Of a stretch of DNA of 14,335 nt, positions 13,580 through 14,335 are shown piece after piece (the first letter of the stretch is position 1; the number at the start of each line of letters is the position of its first letter). The stretch comes from CANKBT01 sp038235705 (GTDB taxonomy: Bacteria > Actinomycetota > Actinomycetes > Mycobacteriales > SCTD01). The translations under genes were made by a program, and so were the position numbers. The notes under the pieces were generated by a model, which searched no databases, had not been told where the DNA came from, and was given only the letters and a program-made list of their open reading frames with translations. The stretch covers positions 1 to 14,335 of the forward strand of contig JBBSTR010000060.1 of assembly GCA_038235705.1 (NCBI GenBank), in the 5' to 3' direction.

Positions 13580-13647
13580 CATGATCAACAGGGGGAAGAC
13601 GTTGCGACACGCCGGCGTGTCATGGCGTTGAGCCGCTGTTGATCATG
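13580..13647. repeat. 68-bp concentric palindrome at the 3' end of the Ada-type gene
   Basis: The outer arms CATGATCAACAG (13580-13591) and CTGTTGATCATG (13636-13647) are perfect 12-bp complements. Inside, GACACGCCGGCGTGTC (13606-13621) is a perfect 16-bp palindrome with exactly the same centre. The two 14-base stretches between them are only partly complementary. The right arm contains the TGA stop of the Ada-type gene. There is no T-tract typical of a terminator. It may be a dispersed palindromic element, a cruciform or protein-binding site, or a transcript-end structure. Confidence 0.75.
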
Positions 13648-14335
13648 AATGGGCAGCAGCGAGGCCCACACGCTCGTGCTCCAGCAGCCACCGCTTGCGC
13701 CAGAGGCCGCCGGCATAGCCGGTCAGCGCCCCACCGGTGGCGACGACCCGATGGCACGGGACCACGATCGCGAGCGGGTTGGTCGCGTTGGCCCGGGCCA
13801 CCGCCCGCACGGCGGTCGGGCGTCCGAGATCGGCGGCCACTTGCGCATAGCTGCGGGTGGTGCCGGGCGGGATCGTGCGCAGGTGCGCGTGCACCTGCCG
13901 GGTGAACTCCCCGCTCGCCACCGCCACCGGGGTGGCGAAGGTCTTGCCCGTACGGCAGAAGTACGCGCCCAGCTCGTCCCGGATCGACACCGTGGGCGCC
14001 GGGCTGCCGATGCCGATCGTCCCGACGCGCGCGCGCAGCGCCGCCAGCTGCGCCGGCAGGGTGCGCTGGTCGAAGAACTCCAGCAGGTGGAGCCGCTCGT
14101 CGTCGGCGATCGCGATCATCGGCCCGAGCGGGGTGTCGACCCAGTCCGCGCCGAGCACCGAGGGCCCGCGTAGCGCGCTGGGGCTGCCGCCGAGCACCCG
14201 TGCGAGCGCGTCCCGGAACCCACTGGCCGAGTCGAATCCCGCGTCCTGCTGCGCGTCGATCACCGGCTCCCCCGCCGCCAGCGTCGCGGCCCCGTGCCGC
14301 AGCCGGCGGACCCTCGCGACCTGCAGGAACGTCGC
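13643..14335 (-). CDS. Ada-type AraC-HTH / O6-methylguanine-DNA methyltransferase (cut by right edge)
   Basis: The protein repairs alkylated DNA by moving the methyl group from O6-methylguanine to its own cysteine. The frame is open to the right edge, giving 230 visible residues. The first 55 or so match the second half of an AraC-type helix-turn-helix as in E. coli Ada: ARVRRLRHGAATLAAGEPV, then DAGFDSASGFRDA. The methyltransferase domain follows, with TPLGPM, IPPGTTRSYAQVAADLGRP, RAVARANATNPLAI and the active site PCHRV (catalytic Cys codon at 13756-13754). A GTG at 14263 is available but falls inside the HTH, so the gene almost certainly begins beyond the window. Whether an N-terminal Cys-cluster phosphotriester domain exists cannot be seen. 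Its stop lies inside the 13580-13647 palindrome. Confidence 0.9.
   Translation of the reverse strand, partial: ATFLQVARVRRLRHGAATLAAGEPVIDAQQDAGFDSASGFRDALARVLGGSPSALRGPSVLGADWVDTPLGPMIAIADDERLHLLEFFDQRTLPAQLAALRARVGTIGIGSPAPTVSIRDELGAYFCRTGKTFATPVAVASGEFTRQVHAHLRTIPPGTTRSYAQVAADLGRPTAVRAVARANATNPLAIVVPCHRVVATGGALTGYAGGLWRKRWLLEHERVGLAAAHS

Noticed and set aside
1..14335. CRISPR arrays, tRNA or rRNA genes, insertion sequences, prophage genes
   Set aside because: I saw no regularly spaced repeats, no tRNA-like cloverleaf or CCA end, no transposase or integrase frame and no phage genes on either strand.

Overview
The window is G+C-rich, with strong G/C third-codon bias and frequent GTG starts. 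It carries coenzyme F420 biosynthesis genes beside a WbbL-type rhamnosyltransferase and a mannose-1-phosphate guanylyltransferase. That combination points to an actinomycete chromosome. The set fbiA-fbiB plus manC-wbbL recalls the fbiA-fbiB / manB-wbbL region of Mycobacterium tuberculosis. The genes lying between these pairs differ, and the SpoIID-SLH protein argues for a lineage outside Mycobacteriales. I cannot name the genus.

Layout. (1) 1-133, minus: the first 44 codons of an exported protein that runs off the left edge. (2) 134-410: a divergent regulatory gap with a direct repeat resembling an MtrA box. (3) 411-2691, plus: fbiA and fbiB, overlapping, for F420 synthesis. A 44-bp inverted repeat is read through as the N-terminus of FbiB. 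(4) 2692-3052: a convergent gap holding what looks like the tail of a decayed ANTAR-domain regulator. (5) 3053-14335, all minus: ten genes. In transcription order they are an Ada-type methyltransferase (cut by the right edge), a membrane-anchored GT2 glycosyltransferase, a secreted SpoIID/SLH protein, two GT4 glycosyltransferases, a WbbL-like rhamnosyltransferase, manC, a DUF4190-type membrane protein, an AlkA-like DNA glycosylase, and a Ser/Thr kinase with a multi-pass membrane tail.

Function. The core of the minus-strand run (spoIID/SLH to manC) looks like one co-translated unit for a cell-surface polysaccharide. manC supplies GDP-mannose, WbbL and the two GT4 enzymes add sugars on the cytoplasmic face, and the GT2 enzyme probably charges a polyprenyl carrier. 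The SpoIID/SLH protein acts outside the membrane on, or bound to, the wall. Three junctions in this unit are 4-bp stop/start overlaps (two GTGA, one CTGA). Both GT4 genes appear to start at CTG, because their conserved N-termini lie upstream of every ATG, GTG or TTG in frame.

The strongest unexplained signals are the two palindromic elements placed at gene boundaries (1344-1387 and 13580-13647), the two CTG starts, and the two GTNAC-N6-GTNAC repeats lying upstream of the window's two signal-peptide proteins. I saw no rRNA, tRNA, CRISPR array, transposase or phage gene.
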